NCBI RefSeq assembly: GCF_002368095.1
Contig: NZ_AP018227.1
Span: 2,458,538-2,522,537 of the forward strand
Direction of reading: 5' to 3'
Length of the DNA: 64,000 nucleotides
Source of the DNA: Calothrix parasitica NIES-267
GTDB lineage: Bacteria; Cyanobacteriota; Cyanobacteriia; Cyanobacteriales; Nostocaceae
Both the position numbers and the translations under genes were made by a program. This document shows, one piece after another, positions 1 through 8,632 of this stretch; position 1 is the first letter of the stretch; each line of letters starts with the position of its first letter. Under the pieces are notes generated by a model. The model was given only the letters and a program-made list of their open reading frames with translations, was not told the origin of the DNA and searched no databases.

Positions 1-1256
1 GCACCCTTGACAATTCCCAAACTAGCTAAAGTTTTCGCAAGAGAAAGCGCTAATTCTCTTCCTCGTTCCATATTCAATTCACAACCGTAAACCCGTCCGA
101 TTTCTACGACCATTTGCGCGTTTACAGCAGCAGTTGCGAGCAAGTCCACTCCCGGTAAAGGTGTTACCGAAACTACACCGGCTCCAATCCATTGAAATCT
201 ATCTACAATTTTATTCGCTTGCCGACGACGTTGTGAATCGATAAGTTTTCTCGCTTCTTCTCCCAATCTTATTGATTGCAGCAAAATATTATCAGCTACT
301 AAATCCTCTCCTTCTGCCCGTAATATTGCTGCCATCCGGCGTAACAAAGGTACAATTTCCGGCTCCGAACGAAATATATCCCCATTTTCTAACTCTACTT
401 CTTGGGGATTGGCCGAAATTGCTACAACATCGTTTGTGGGAATAAACCCCCGAACTCGCTCGCGGAGTTTGGCTAAAATTCTTTGGGTATCTTCTTCTGT
501 ATATAAATCGGTTTTATTAAGTACTAATAAAGAACGTTTACCAATTTCGGCTAATGCTTTTAAAGGTTGGTATTCGGAACGTCGTAAATCGTTATCAACT
601 ACAAACAATAATAAATCCGCACTCGTAGCTAATTCCCTTGCTAACTGTTCCCGTTCAGTTCCCGCAACTCCCGCTTCCAAAATTCCCGGTGTATCGGTAA
701 TTAAAATTCTGCGCTCCATCCCCTTGAGACGCAAACAATAAGTTTCCCCAACGGTGGTAGTCCCCATCGGAGCATCAACTGTACCAACCATCCGTCCCAT
801 CACTGCATTTACTAAAGAAGTTTTCCCAGCACTTCCCGTACCGAATACCACTACTTGAATTTCACCACGCGACAAATTAGCTTCAATTTCGCGAGATTTA
901 CTCAGCAAAGCTTGACGAGAAACTTCATCTTGAATTTGAGAAACCTGTTTCCGTACAGCTTCCAAAGTTGTAGAAGCTGTTTCGCTTTTCTTTTCAGGAA
1001 GTTTGATTTGAGGACGATTACGATTTCTGCGTCGCTGTTCTCCAGATTGAATTTTTAAAACATAGTAAACAAAAGCTGCAATCAATGCTGCAACCAAAAG
1101 TACGAGTAAAAATAGCAGTAAATTACCCAAAAACGGGGAATATGATAATTGCCAATACAGCCGAGACAGCGAATCTATCAGCCACAGACTCAATCCGAGG
1201 ATGACAATTAAACCGACAATTAAAGTAACTAAGCGGGATACAGGTATTTGGCGCAT
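1..1256 (-). CDS. Membrane-anchored GTPase with DUF697-type C-terminus (3' end outside window)
   Basis: The minus-strand reading frame starts at ATG 1256 and runs off the window at base 1, giving 418 visible residues. Two hydrophobic segments near residues 9-28 and 43-66 anchor it in a membrane, followed by a basic linker and a short helical stretch. The GTPase domain is clear: P-loop GTGSAGKTS at 139-147, DTPG at 188-191, NKTD at 247-250. The visible C-terminal part (about 320-418) contains a segment with VTPLPGVDLLATAAVNAQMV, typical of the YcjF/DUF697 domain found with Era-like GTPases in cyanobacteria. The family is probably involved in membrane or stress-related GTP-dependent processes, but the exact role is not known to me. 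Only the C-terminal end is missing, because of the window edge. Confidence 0.88.
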   Translation of the reverse strand, partial: MRQIPVSRLVTLIVGLIVILGLSLWLIDSLSRLYWQLSYSPFLGNLLLFLLVLLVAALIAAFVYYVLKIQSGEQRRRNRNRPQIKLPEKKSETASTTLEAVRKQVSQIQDEVSRQALLSKSREIEANLSRGEIQVVVFGTGSAGKTSLVNAVMGRMVGTVDAPMGTTTVGETYCLRLKGMERRILITDTPGILEAGVAGTEREQLARELATSADLLLFVVDNDLRRSEYQPLKALAEIGKRSLLVLNKTDLYTEEDTQRILAKLRERVRGFIPTNDVVAISANPQEVELENGDIFRSEPEIVPLLRRMAAILRAEGEDLVADNILLQSIRLGEEARKLIDSQRRRQANKIVDRFQWIGAGVVSVTPLPGVDLLATAAVNAQMVVEIGRVYGCELNMERGRELALSLAKTLASLGIVKG

Positions 1257-1446
1257 TTGGGATGGGGAATTGGGAATTGGTAACTGTTCGTCATTCCCTT
1301 ATTAATAGAAGATTTTCAATCCAAAATCCATAACACGTTTAACCTTTGACCTTTGACCTTAGACCTCCAACCTTTAACCTGTATTAATGATTTTTATCTA
1401 ATATAAACATGAAGGTAATTTTTAATAAATAGGGAGATATCAGGTT
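1257..1446. repeat. Intergenic heptanucleotide repeats (TTTGACC type)
   Basis: The gap between the divergent GTPase and DUF937 genes holds a GGGAATTGGTAA-type stretch and, at about 1338-1380, tandem heptamers of the form CCTTTGA/CCTTTAA. These are the short tandemly repeated repetitive sequences typical of heterocystous cyanobacteria. GGGAGA at 1432-1437 is the ribosome binding site for the gene at 1447. Confidence 0.7.
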
Positions 1447-1971
1447 ATGGGATTATTTGACCAGGTTCTTAATGCGGTGAATGACCCACAAACGCGAGGT
1501 AGCATGAACGATATTGGGGGTATTCTCAATACGGTGCAGCAGTTGAGCGGTAATGCAGGTACGGATTCTTCTAATATGCAATCTGCTATGGGTGTTGTGG
1601 GAAATTTTGTGCGTTCTTCTTTACAAGAAAAGCGAGTTACTGAAGGCGACCAGCAAGCTGAATCTATAGTAGACCAATTTAGCGGTACTTCTCCTAATTC
1701 TCAAGCTGTTAATACTCTTTTCTCTGGAGCTATGCAGCAACAGGTAGCCCAAGCTATTGCTCAGCGTACTGGATTGGATGCAAATATGGCTATGCAAATG
1801 TTGCCAATGTTGGTTCCTTTGGTGTTGAAATTCTTGCAGTCTGGTACTAATGCTCAAAGTCCTCAAGCTGGTAGAAATAACGTTCTCAGCAGTTTCCTCG
1901 ATGCTGATGGTGATGGTGATGTTGATATTTCTGATGCTATGGGAATGGCTAGCCGTTATCTAGGACGATAG
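1447..1971 (+). CDS. DUF937 family protein with C-terminal EF-hand/dockerin-like loop
   Basis: A 174-residue soluble protein starting at ATG 1447 with GGGAGA ten bases upstream. The N-terminal and middle parts (MGLFDQVLNAVNDPQ..., then GLDANMAMQMLPMLVPLVLKFL at about 118-139) match the DUF937 pattern of Gln/Ala/Met-rich helices. The C-terminus has DADGDGDVDISDAMGMA (about 152-168), an EF-hand/dockerin-type calcium-binding loop with regularly spaced Asp. No signal peptide or membrane anchor is evident. Function is unknown; calcium binding is inferred from the loop only. It stands alone between two gaps and is read in the same direction as the secretion cluster 570 bases downstream, but nothing shows cotranscription. 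Confidence 0.8.
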   Translation: MGLFDQVLNAVNDPQTRGSMNDIGGILNTVQQLSGNAGTDSSNMQSAMGVVGNFVRSSLQEKRVTEGDQQAESIVDQFSGTSPNSQAVNTLFSGAMQQQVAQAIAQRTGLDANMAMQMLPMLVPLVLKFLQSGTNAQSPQAGRNNVLSSFLDADGDGDVDISDAMGMASRYLGR

Positions 1972-2539
1972 CTTCAGTTTTCACCCAGAGGATGTAGATC
2001 GTCAATTATCAGTTATCAATTATCAAGGTTAATTGGTAACTGCTAATTTAAATAGTTAGGAGTTCGGAGTTAGGAATTATACAAAGTTAAATAAAATAAT
2101 TTTTGATTTGAGTCTTATTCAAGCTTTACTCAAATTGAATCAAAAATCCTTCACCTCAATAATATTATCTTTTCTACTCACTTCTACTCATTACTCATTA
2201 CTCGCTACTCCGTGTTCCCTGTTATACCAGAATATTCCCTACAAAAACTCAAGCTATTACTAAATATTACCTTCCGGAATATTGACTAAAAGCATATTCA
2301 ATTATATAAGCAATTCAATCAAGATTAGAAATAAGAAATATTTTATAAAATGAATTAGAAAAGCATTTATAAAAAGTTTGTTGTATAATTCTATTAAATA
2401 AATTTAAGACATAATTATTTTAATGCTGGTGAAGTAAAATCGGGATAATTGGTGTTAAATTGAGAAAGTTATTAATCCACCTTCGCTGAAAAGGCGATTA
2501 TAGAAATCTGTATAGACATCTGTTAAAAATTGACGGGAA
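1972..2539. other. Intergenic region upstream of the type IV secretion cluster
   Basis: 568 bases without a convincing gene. The first part holds TCAATTATCAGTTATC-type heptamer repeats (about 1998-2030) and AGGAGTTCGGAGTTAGG and TTACTCATTACTC-type repeats up to about 2215. The remaining 300 bases are very AT-rich and probably hold the promoter of the secretion genes, but I cannot place -10/-35 boxes with confidence. Confidence 0.5.
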
Positions 2540-3157
2540 ATGAAGCAAATGGGTGCAATTGTTTTTTTGCTCAAGAAACGTTTTTTTAAACCTTTAGCGT
2601 GCAAGGCGAGAAAAACGTCTTATAGCCTGTTTGGGTTAGCTAAAAATTGCCGCGCTACTTTAACAGAATCCGTACCATTTTTGATTGCCTGCGCGGTTTT
2701 TTTAAGTGTAGTTAGTTTACAAAGTCCGATATTATTGTTTTGCTTGCTTTTGGGTAGTTTAATGGCTGTTGTGATGCAGCAAGTTTCTTGGACGTTCGAT
2801 TTACCGAAAGGTCAATTGATAGGACTGCAAATTTTGGCGATCGCACTCCTTCTAGCTGTGTTTTGGTTGGATTATTTTGCAGCACCAGCCCAAGCACAAT
2901 TTTTCGGCAAAGCTGAAGATTTTTTCAAAAATACTTTAACTGAAGGCTCTAATGATTCGGGTACTAACAGTGCTGTAAGTTTAGTCTTTAATGTATTGCG
3001 AGCGCTTTATTTACTGTACATTGCAATTGCTTTAATCGGTGTAGTCAACGCAGTTCGTAAAGATGAAGACTGGCAAAATATTGCTAGAACTCCTTTATTA
3101 GTAGTTGTAGCGGTCACAATAGCCGATGTATTAACTGGTTTTATTATCGGAAGTTGA
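2540..3157 (+). CDS. VirB2-like pilin subunit/precursor of cyanobacterial type IV secretion system
   Basis: A 205-residue very hydrophobic protein, first of nine same-strand secretion genes. An N-terminal region of about 115 residues has hydrophobic segments at about 45-83 and 93-112, ending in an Ala-rich motif APAQAQ (115-120) that looks like a signal-peptidase site. After it comes a short mature-like part with two hydrophobic helices (about 145-170 and 184-204) separated by a charged loop (VRKDEDW), the hairpin layout of VirB2/TrbC pilins. The long multi-helix leader is unusual, since classic VirB2 leaders are 30-50 residues. The assignment rests on the hairpin, the cleavage-like motif and its place just before VirB3- and VirB4-like genes. 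It ends 57 bases before the next gene. Confidence 0.6.
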   Translation: MKQMGAIVFLLKKRFFKPLACKARKTSYSLFGLAKNCRATLTESVPFLIACAVFLSVVSLQSPILLFCLLLGSLMAVVMQQVSWTFDLPKGQLIGLQILAIALLLAVFWLDYFAAPAQAQFFGKAEDFFKNTLTEGSNDSGTNSAVSLVFNVLRALYLLYIAIALIGVVNAVRKDEDWQNIARTPLLVVVAVTIADVLTGFIIGS

Positions 3158-3214
3158 ATCAGCGAACAGCGAGCAATTATTAACTAACCACTAACAACTA
3201 ACAATTAACAACTA
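3158..3214. repeat. Heptamer repeat between VirB2-like and VirB3-like genes
   Basis: The 57-base junction contains tandem seven-base units (CTAACAA, CTAACAA, TTAACAA and variants) that run up to the GTG start of the next gene. No Shine-Dalgarno sequence is visible in front of that start. Confidence 0.6.
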
Positions 3215-3574
3215 GTGGATAAAGACTTTAGACCGGTAAATCAAATTCTAGGAACACAACCTTCGTTAGGACCACTTCCAGCAGACCAAATATTTCCTTG
3301 GACGGTAATAGCTTTGGCTGCTTATTTTATTGTTAATGGAATTTTCGGAGGACTTTTTGATGATGATTTTCAAAAGTGGTTGTGGACAGTTTTGATTGCT
3401 GGTTGGGGAATGGGAACTTGGTGGATATTAACAGGTGGTAGAAGTTGGCGCTTTTTAAGCAAATTTATTGGTGTCCCCAGGTGGACGAGGGGAATTGCAC
3501 GTTATCAAAGCTTTTTGTCAGTAAACCATGAAGCCAAAAATCGGCAAAAAAAGCGTCGCAAACGTCGCGGGTAG
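3215..3574 (+). CDS. VirB3-like inner membrane protein of type IV secretion system
   Basis: A 119-residue protein with a GTG start at 3215. Hydrophobic segments at about 28-46 and 55-74 are followed by a basic C-terminal tail ending in a run of Lys/Arg. The size, two-helix topology and position directly before the VirB4-like ATPase, with a 47-base overlap, fit VirB3/TrbD, which works with VirB4 at the inner membrane during pilus assembly. No single diagnostic motif is present, so the call depends on context. The overlap implies translational coupling with the ATPase gene. Confidence 0.6.
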   Translation: MDKDFRPVNQILGTQPSLGPLPADQIFPWTVIALAAYFIVNGIFGGLFDDDFQKWLWTVLIAGWGMGTWWILTGGRSWRFLSKFIGVPRWTRGIARYQSFLSVNHEAKNRQKKRRKRRG

Positions 3575-6278
3575 TAGTATTAGATTAACTCCTTTTGAGG
3601 ATGCTTTACATCTCGCGACGATGTTAAAGATATCTCTTGATGGTCGAGATGTGGGCGGCTATATTTTAAACAAGGCTAATAAAAAAGACAGTTTTTGTTT
3701 TGTTTTTGGTTTCGATTGTCGGGGAATTCATACGACTTTAAGACCGGAACAGATTGATACTATTTGCAATAATATTGAAGCTGGATTAAAAGATGTTCCC
3801 GGTGGTGAGAAATTAACTTTTCATCTAGGGTCTTTCACTTCGGAAACCAGACGACAGCAGGAGTTAGCAAGTTTAGTTAAACAAGCTGCTTCTCCGAATA
3901 TCAAATATTTATTAATGGCAGAACGTGCCAGAATTAGAGAATTAACTCAAAGCGGAATTCGTAAACCAAAATTTTTAAGAATTTACGTTACTTATACTGT
4001 CGAACCAGATAGCACTAATACCGAAGATTGGATAGAAAGGTTATTAGCTAAAGGTGAGAAATGGTGGTCAAATTTTAAAGGTGATTTATCTAGTTCGCAA
4101 CATCAACGCATCGAAACTGTAGTTAGAAGCGCTTATAAACAAGGTTTTCGTCGTTGGGAACAGCTTCTATCTAACAAAATGGGTTTGGATATTAAACCCA
4201 TGAATGCAAATCAACTTTGGGCTGAAATTTGGAGACGGTTTAACGATACTCAACCGATAGATATTCCTCAATTAGTAACTTTGGATGAGCGGGGATTACA
4301 CGAACAGGTTTATTCCGACTTAGCTAGCACCAGGTTATTAATTGACAATCTCCACAGCACAACTTTGCTGATGGAAAAAGACGTACCATGCGCGGATAGA
4401 AGTTGGGTAAACGTCAACAATCGATACGTGGGTGCCTTGACTTTTCTGGAAAAACCCGGAGGTTGGCAGAATAAATCATCTCAATTACGCTACCTTTGGG
4501 AATTGCTTGCGAGGGAAACTGTTGTCGATACGGAAGTCTTTTGTCAGTTGAGTGCAGCGAATCCGGCGATAGTCAAAACTACTCTGCAAAGGGTTTTGAA
4601 GCAATCCAACATGACAGCAAGATTAGCTGAGGAGAAGAGCAAAACCATCGATGTCGGCGCTCAATTAAAGTTAAAAAAGTCTGTCGCGGCTCAAGAGCAG
4701 ATATATGAGGGCGCAGTTCCAATCTATACCAGCGTTGTGATGTTAGTCCATCGCGATACCGTAGAGAAATTGGATGAAGCTGCGAGATATATCGAAAATA
4801 GTTTTCAACGTCCCGCTCAAGTCATCAGAGAAACCGAATACGCTTGGAAGATTTGGCTGCAAACTCTACCTATTGTATGGGAAGGTTTACTCGCAAAACC
4901 TTTTAATCGTCGTCAGCTTTATTTAACCAACGAGGTACCGGGTTTGATTCCCCTGGTGAAAACTCGGGAAGGTGACGGAAAAGGTTTTGAATTAATAGCA
5001 GAGGAAGGGGGAACACCAATCCAGCTAGATTTATTCAACCAGCATAAAAATTTAGCTTTATTTGCAACTACTCGTGCTGGTAAATCGGTGTTAGTTTCCG
5101 GGATTTTGACTCAAGCTTTAGCTCATAATATCCCGGTGATTGCTTTAGACTTCCCCAAACCAGACGGAACCTCCACCTTTACCGACTACACCGAATTCAT
5201 GGAAGATTGGGGAGCATACTTCGATATTTCCAAACAATCGAATAATTTATTTGAACAACCAGATTTGAGAAGTTTGAGTTATGAAGAGCAGAAAGATAGA
5301 TTTGGGGATTACGTTGCTTTTTTAGAATCAGCTTTGATGACCATGATTCTAGGTTCGTCTGGGGAAAGTCAACTTTTAACCCAGACAGTTAGGTCTGTGA
5401 TTAACCTAGCCTTGAACGCATTTTTTAGCGACGAAGGGATTAGGAAGAGATACGAAAACGCGATAAGCGATGGATTTGGTTCCATAGCTTGGCAAAAAAC
5501 CCCTACCTTAAAAGATTTTGTCACATTTTGTTCTCCAGAACATTTAAATTTAGAAACCCAGGGTGGGAGAATAGAAGATGCATTGAGTCAGATAGATTTG
5601 AGGTTGAGATTTTGGTTATCGAGTCGAGTTGGACAAGCGATTTCCGCACCATCAAGCTTTCCCACCGATGCTCAGCTATTAGTATTTGCATTAAGGAACT
5701 TATCCGATAGCGAAGACGCAGCGGTATTATCATTGAGTGCATATTCAGCAGCATTAAGAAGAGCATTGAGCAGTCCAGCATCGATATTTTTCATTGATGA
5801 AGCACCAATTTTGTTTGAATTCGACCAGATTTCCGATTTAGTAGGCAGAATTTGCGCGAATGGAGCAAAAGCCGGAATCAGAGTTATCTTATCAGCCCAA
5901 GACCCGGATACCATAGCCAAATCCAAAGCATCATCAAAAATATTGCAGAATTTAACCACCAGATTAATAGGAAGAATTCAGCCAGTAGCAGTAGATAGTT
6001 TTGAAAGCATTTTAAAATATCCCCGCGACATTATTAGTAGAAATGCATCAGAAAGTTTCTTCCCTAGAAAAGAAGGAGTTTATAGTCAATGGTTATTAGA
6101 CGACAACGGAATTTACAGCTTTTGTCGTTACTACCCCGGTTACGAACAATTAGCAGTAGTAGCCAATAATCCTAACGAACAGACAGCAAGAAATCAATTT
6201 ATGGAGACTCATGAAGATAAATATGAAGCAATTTCCGCATTTGCAAAACAACTGGTAGCTTCACTTAAAAATCAATGA
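3528..6278 (+). CDS. virB4: VirB4-like conjugation/secretion ATPase
   Basis: A 916-residue protein with the signature of VirB4/TrbE/TraC ATPases, which power substrate transfer and pilus assembly. Walker A is ATTRAGKS at about 513-520, followed by VSGILTQALAHNIPVIALDFPKPDG, a typical VirB4 context. Walker B is FFIDEAP with Asp757/Glu758. The sensor-like region reads GIRVILSAQDPDTIAKSK (about 785-802). The N-terminal half carries the long family-specific domain. The ATG at 3528 lies inside the preceding VirB3-like gene; a later Met (codon 32, 3621) is a possible alternative start. This is the marker gene of the cluster. No VirB11 ATPase and no coupling protein (VirD4/TraG) follow, which is known for several conjugative classes but leaves the substrate route unresolved. 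Confidence 0.9.
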   Translation: MKPKIGKKSVANVAGSSIRLTPFEDALHLATMLKISLDGRDVGGYILNKANKKDSFCFVFGFDCRGIHTTLRPEQIDTICNNIEAGLKDVPGGEKLTFHLGSFTSETRRQQELASLVKQAASPNIKYLLMAERARIRELTQSGIRKPKFLRIYVTYTVEPDSTNTEDWIERLLAKGEKWWSNFKGDLSSSQHQRIETVVRSAYKQGFRRWEQLLSNKMGLDIKPMNANQLWAEIWRRFNDTQPIDIPQLVTLDERGLHEQVYSDLASTRLLIDNLHSTTLLMEKDVPCADRSWVNVNNRYVGALTFLEKPGGWQNKSSQLRYLWELLARETVVDTEVFCQLSAANPAIVKTTLQRVLKQSNMTARLAEEKSKTIDVGAQLKLKKSVAAQEQIYEGAVPIYTSVVMLVHRDTVEKLDEAARYIENSFQRPAQVIRETEYAWKIWLQTLPIVWEGLLAKPFNRRQLYLTNEVPGLIPLVKTREGDGKGFELIAEEGGTPIQLDLFNQHKNLALFATTRAGKSVLVSGILTQALAHNIPVIALDFPKPDGTSTFTDYTEFMEDWGAYFDISKQSNNLFEQPDLRSLSYEEQKDRFGDYVAFLESALMTMILGSSGESQLLTQTVRSVINLALNAFFSDEGIRKRYENAISDGFGSIAWQKTPTLKDFVTFCSPEHLNLETQGGRIEDALSQIDLRLRFWLSSRVGQAISAPSSFPTDAQLLVFALRNLSDSEDAAVLSLSAYSAALRRALSSPASIFFIDEAPILFEFDQISDLVGRICANGAKAGIRVILSAQDPDTIAKSKASSKILQNLTTRLIGRIQPVAVDSFESILKYPRDIISRNASESFFPRKEGVYSQWLLDDNGIYSFCRYYPGYEQLAVVANNPNEQTARNQFMETHEDKYEAISAFAKQLVASLKNQ

Positions 6279-6381
6279 ACGGGGAACAGTGAATAGTGAA
6301 CAGTGAACAGTGAGCAGTTATCAGTTATCAGTTATCAGTTATCAGTTATCAGTTATCAGTTATCCATTACCAATTAAAAAT
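6279..6381. repeat. CAGTTAT heptamer array in front of VirB5-like gene
   Basis: The gap contains GTGAACA-type heptamers and then seven perfect copies of CAGTTAT at 6315-6363. The array is in frame with the next gene from a GTG at 6310, so an apparent 24-residue extension (YQLSVIS repeats) arises purely from the repeat. The signal peptide begins at the ATG at 6382, so the extension is probably not translated. Confidence 0.85.
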
Positions 6382-7161
6382 ATGAAAAAAACAATTTTTA
6401 TTACTCTTTCAATTACATTAATTGCAACATTCCCAGCAATCGCTCAAGTTGGAAATGTCTGGAGTGATTTTAAAAGTTATGCGAGTGATTTACAGCAATA
6501 TTTAACAGATAATATATCGGATACTCAACCACTTGACTCGGAGGCTCAAACTGCAATAAATAGCTTTAATGGGGAATTAAATATTCCCAATCCGGTTGCT
6601 GTGAGAAGAAGTTTAAATGATGATATTACAATTAACTCTTTGTCAGATAACTTTGAAAATAATCCAGCGGTGAATGCGAAATTAGTCGGAAATCAAATTG
6701 ATAGACAATTAACTCGTGCTGTAGCGGTGGGTGTATTAGGAGAAGAAGCACAAATACGTACTCAAATTAAGCTTGAAAATCTGGAAGAATCCCTGATTAG
6801 AACAAGCGACAGCATTCAAGAAATCAGAGAAAATTCGGCAAATGTTTTAGATGATATTACAGAAACTGCTGTAAATATTTCTAATCCACTATCACCATTA
6901 CTCGGTCAGAGTCAATCAAGATTAATCGAATTGCAGTTAAAGAATATTGAAATAGAAAATCAACAATCAAAAATGATTGCTGAAGATTTGGGTCAAACAA
7001 TACGATTAAATCATAATTTGCAGTATTCTAACTTGAATTTAGCTAATATTTCTCAAGAAATCGAAGAATTAAATCGCTCTAGAAGAGTAAATACATCTGC
7101 TGAAGCTGCAAGACTTTTAAGGACAACTTCTCAGGTTGATTTAAGTGGAAGGGGAAATTAG
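6382..7161 (+). CDS. VirB5-like secreted protein of type IV secretion system
   Basis: A 260-residue protein with a textbook signal peptide starting MKKTIFITLSITLIATFPAIAQ, cleaved probably after AIA. The mature part is almost entirely helical with long Gln/Asn/Leu-rich stretches (about 90-245), as in VirB5/TraC minor pilins. The start at 6382 is chosen because the upstream in-frame codons are repeat sequence. VirB5-type proteins are exported and sit at the pilus tip; here this is inferred from secretion signal, helical content, size and position between VirB4- and VirB6-like genes. A purely lineage-specific periplasmic subunit is possible. Confidence 0.55.
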   Translation: MKKTIFITLSITLIATFPAIAQVGNVWSDFKSYASDLQQYLTDNISDTQPLDSEAQTAINSFNGELNIPNPVAVRRSLNDDITINSLSDNFENNPAVNAKLVGNQIDRQLTRAVAVGVLGEEAQIRTQIKLENLEESLIRTSDSIQEIRENSANVLDDITETAVNISNPLSPLLGQSQSRLIELQLKNIEIENQQSKMIAEDLGQTIRLNHNLQYSNLNLANISQEIEELNRSRRVNTSAEAARLLRTTSQVDLSGRGN

Positions 7162-7405
7162 TTAGGAGTTAGGAGTTAGAAGTTAAAAAATATTTTGTTT
7201 TCTTTATTTATAAGGTGTGTTAGACGTACTGTTGATATGGCTGAATACGACAAATTTTATCCTTCTAACGCACCATCTGAGATTAGTTAACTATAAAAAA
7301 TGTGGTTTTGTTTATTTATGATTACGAATTAAAAATAATTAATAATGGTGCGTTACGCTGTTGCGATAATACAACCTACAAAAATCTAAAATCTAAAATC
7401 CAAAA
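7162..7405. repeat. Intergenic MITE-like inverted repeat (GGTGTGTTAGACG / CTAACGCACCATC)
   Basis: At about 7212-7276 a left arm GGTGTGTTAGACG faces a right arm TTCTAACGCACCATC, an imperfect palindrome of the GGTGCGTTA family seen at least five more times in this window. A half copy (ATGGTGCGTTACGC) lies at about 7345-7358. It sits between the VirB5-like and VirB6-like genes and may form a hairpin in the transcript. Confidence 0.6.
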
Positions 7406-8437
7406 ATGCTATTAGCACAACTTAGCATCAATGAAATTATAAATGAAGGAGCTACAACTGCCCAAAGTATCGCTGAAGGTTGGGATAATCAATGGGTCGA
7501 TTTGTTGCAGAATAATACCGATACTAATTTATATGGAGCTTTAACAAATCTTGGCGTATTTTTCGCGGTTGGGACTCTATTAATTTTTATGATGCAATGG
7601 TTAAAAGATACTATAAATGACGATTATTCGCGTCCGATATCTGGTTTAATCTGGCCTTTTGTCGTAGTACTATTTTTAACCAATACCGGAAATGGAACTA
7701 TATTATCAAATTTAACTTTGGGAGTACGAAATTTTGTAAATAGCATCAACGAACAAGTTGTAGAATCAGCAGACGTTAATCAAACTTATCAGCAAGCAAT
7801 TAATATGAGTATTGCTGAAGATGTGGTAGGTTCGTTATTACGTCCTTGTCAATCTTTGAATGGAGAACAGCAAAGACAATGTTTTGTTAAAGCAACAGAA
7901 AAAATCGATATTTTATGGGAAGAATATAGAAACCTATACGGTGATGCACCTTGGATAACTAGATTAGAAAATCAGGTAAATCAAATCACTTTGGAAACAG
8001 GGGTTTTATCGGCAGAAGCATTTAATTCCTTAATTGGTTCCACCGTGCAAATTACCATCAAAAACTTTTTAATTTCCCTGCAATCGGCTTTCCAAAACTT
8101 GATAGAAGCTACAATGTTACTGATAGCAGCTTTGGGTCCATTAGCGGTCGGTGGTTCGCTATTACCAGTTGCGGGTAAACCAATTTTTGCATGGTTGACG
8201 GGCTTTTTCTCATTAGGAATTGCCAAAATATCCTTCAATATTATTGCCATATTAACAGCAGCAGTAATCATCAACGGCCCAGCCCAAAATCCCAACACTA
8301 ACCCAGATTTAATGTGGTTTATCATCTTTCTGGGAATTCTCGCTCCAATCTTATCCTTAATAACAGCAGGAGCGGGAGGATTTGCAGTTTTCAGCGCTAT
8401 TAGCAATTCCGCTTCCTGGGTTAAATCAATCAGTTAA
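7406..8437 (+). CDS. VirB6/TrbL-like polytopic membrane protein
   Basis: A 343-residue protein with hydrophobic segments near 48-65, 83-97, 222-252, 260-290 and 303-335, and a periplasmic-size loop at about 100-215 holding two Cys (RPCQSLNGEQQRQCF). This is the layout of VirB6/TrbL, the inner-membrane channel component of type IV secretion systems. The C-terminal half (GPLAVGGSLLPVAGKPIFAW) has the Gly/Ala/Pro-rich character of TrbL. The assignment follows from topology and from its position between VirB5-like and VirB8-like genes. Confidence 0.65.
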   Translation: MLLAQLSINEIINEGATTAQSIAEGWDNQWVDLLQNNTDTNLYGALTNLGVFFAVGTLLIFMMQWLKDTINDDYSRPISGLIWPFVVVLFLTNTGNGTILSNLTLGVRNFVNSINEQVVESADVNQTYQQAINMSIAEDVVGSLLRPCQSLNGEQQRQCFVKATEKIDILWEEYRNLYGDAPWITRLENQVNQITLETGVLSAEAFNSLIGSTVQITIKNFLISLQSAFQNLIEATMLLIAALGPLAVGGSLLPVAGKPIFAWLTGFFSLGIAKISFNIIAILTAAVIINGPAQNPNTNPDLMWFIIFLGILAPILSLITAGAGGFAVFSAISNSASWVKSIS

Positions 8438-8632
8438 CAGTTATCAGTTATCAGTGAACAGTGAACAGTGAACAGTTATCAGTTATCAGTTAGAGATTAA
8501 TAAAATTAGGATATCTTGTTTACTAGAAACAAATTTTGATTGCAAAACTTATAATTAAATACTATTTAATGACAACTCCTAACTCTTAACTCCTAACTCT
8601 AAAACCTTTGACCTTTAACCTTTAACCTTAAA
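8438..8632. repeat. Heptamer repeats between VirB6-like and VirB8-like genes
   Basis: Two repeat blocks: CAGTTAT/CAGTGAA heptamers at about 8438-8492 and CTAACTC then CTTTGAC/CTTTAAC heptamers at about 8575-8630. The second block ends directly at the start codon of the next gene, leaving no recognisable Shine-Dalgarno sequence. Confidence 0.75.

Noticed and set aside
409..1058. Plus-strand frames opposite the GTPase gene
   Set aside because: The minus strand encodes an intact GTPase with P-loop, DTPG and NKTD motifs; the plus frames have no ribosome sites or domain pattern.
6310..6381. 24 extra N-terminal codons of the VirB5-like gene
   Set aside because: Encoded by CAGTTAT repeats; the signal peptide begins at ATG 6382.
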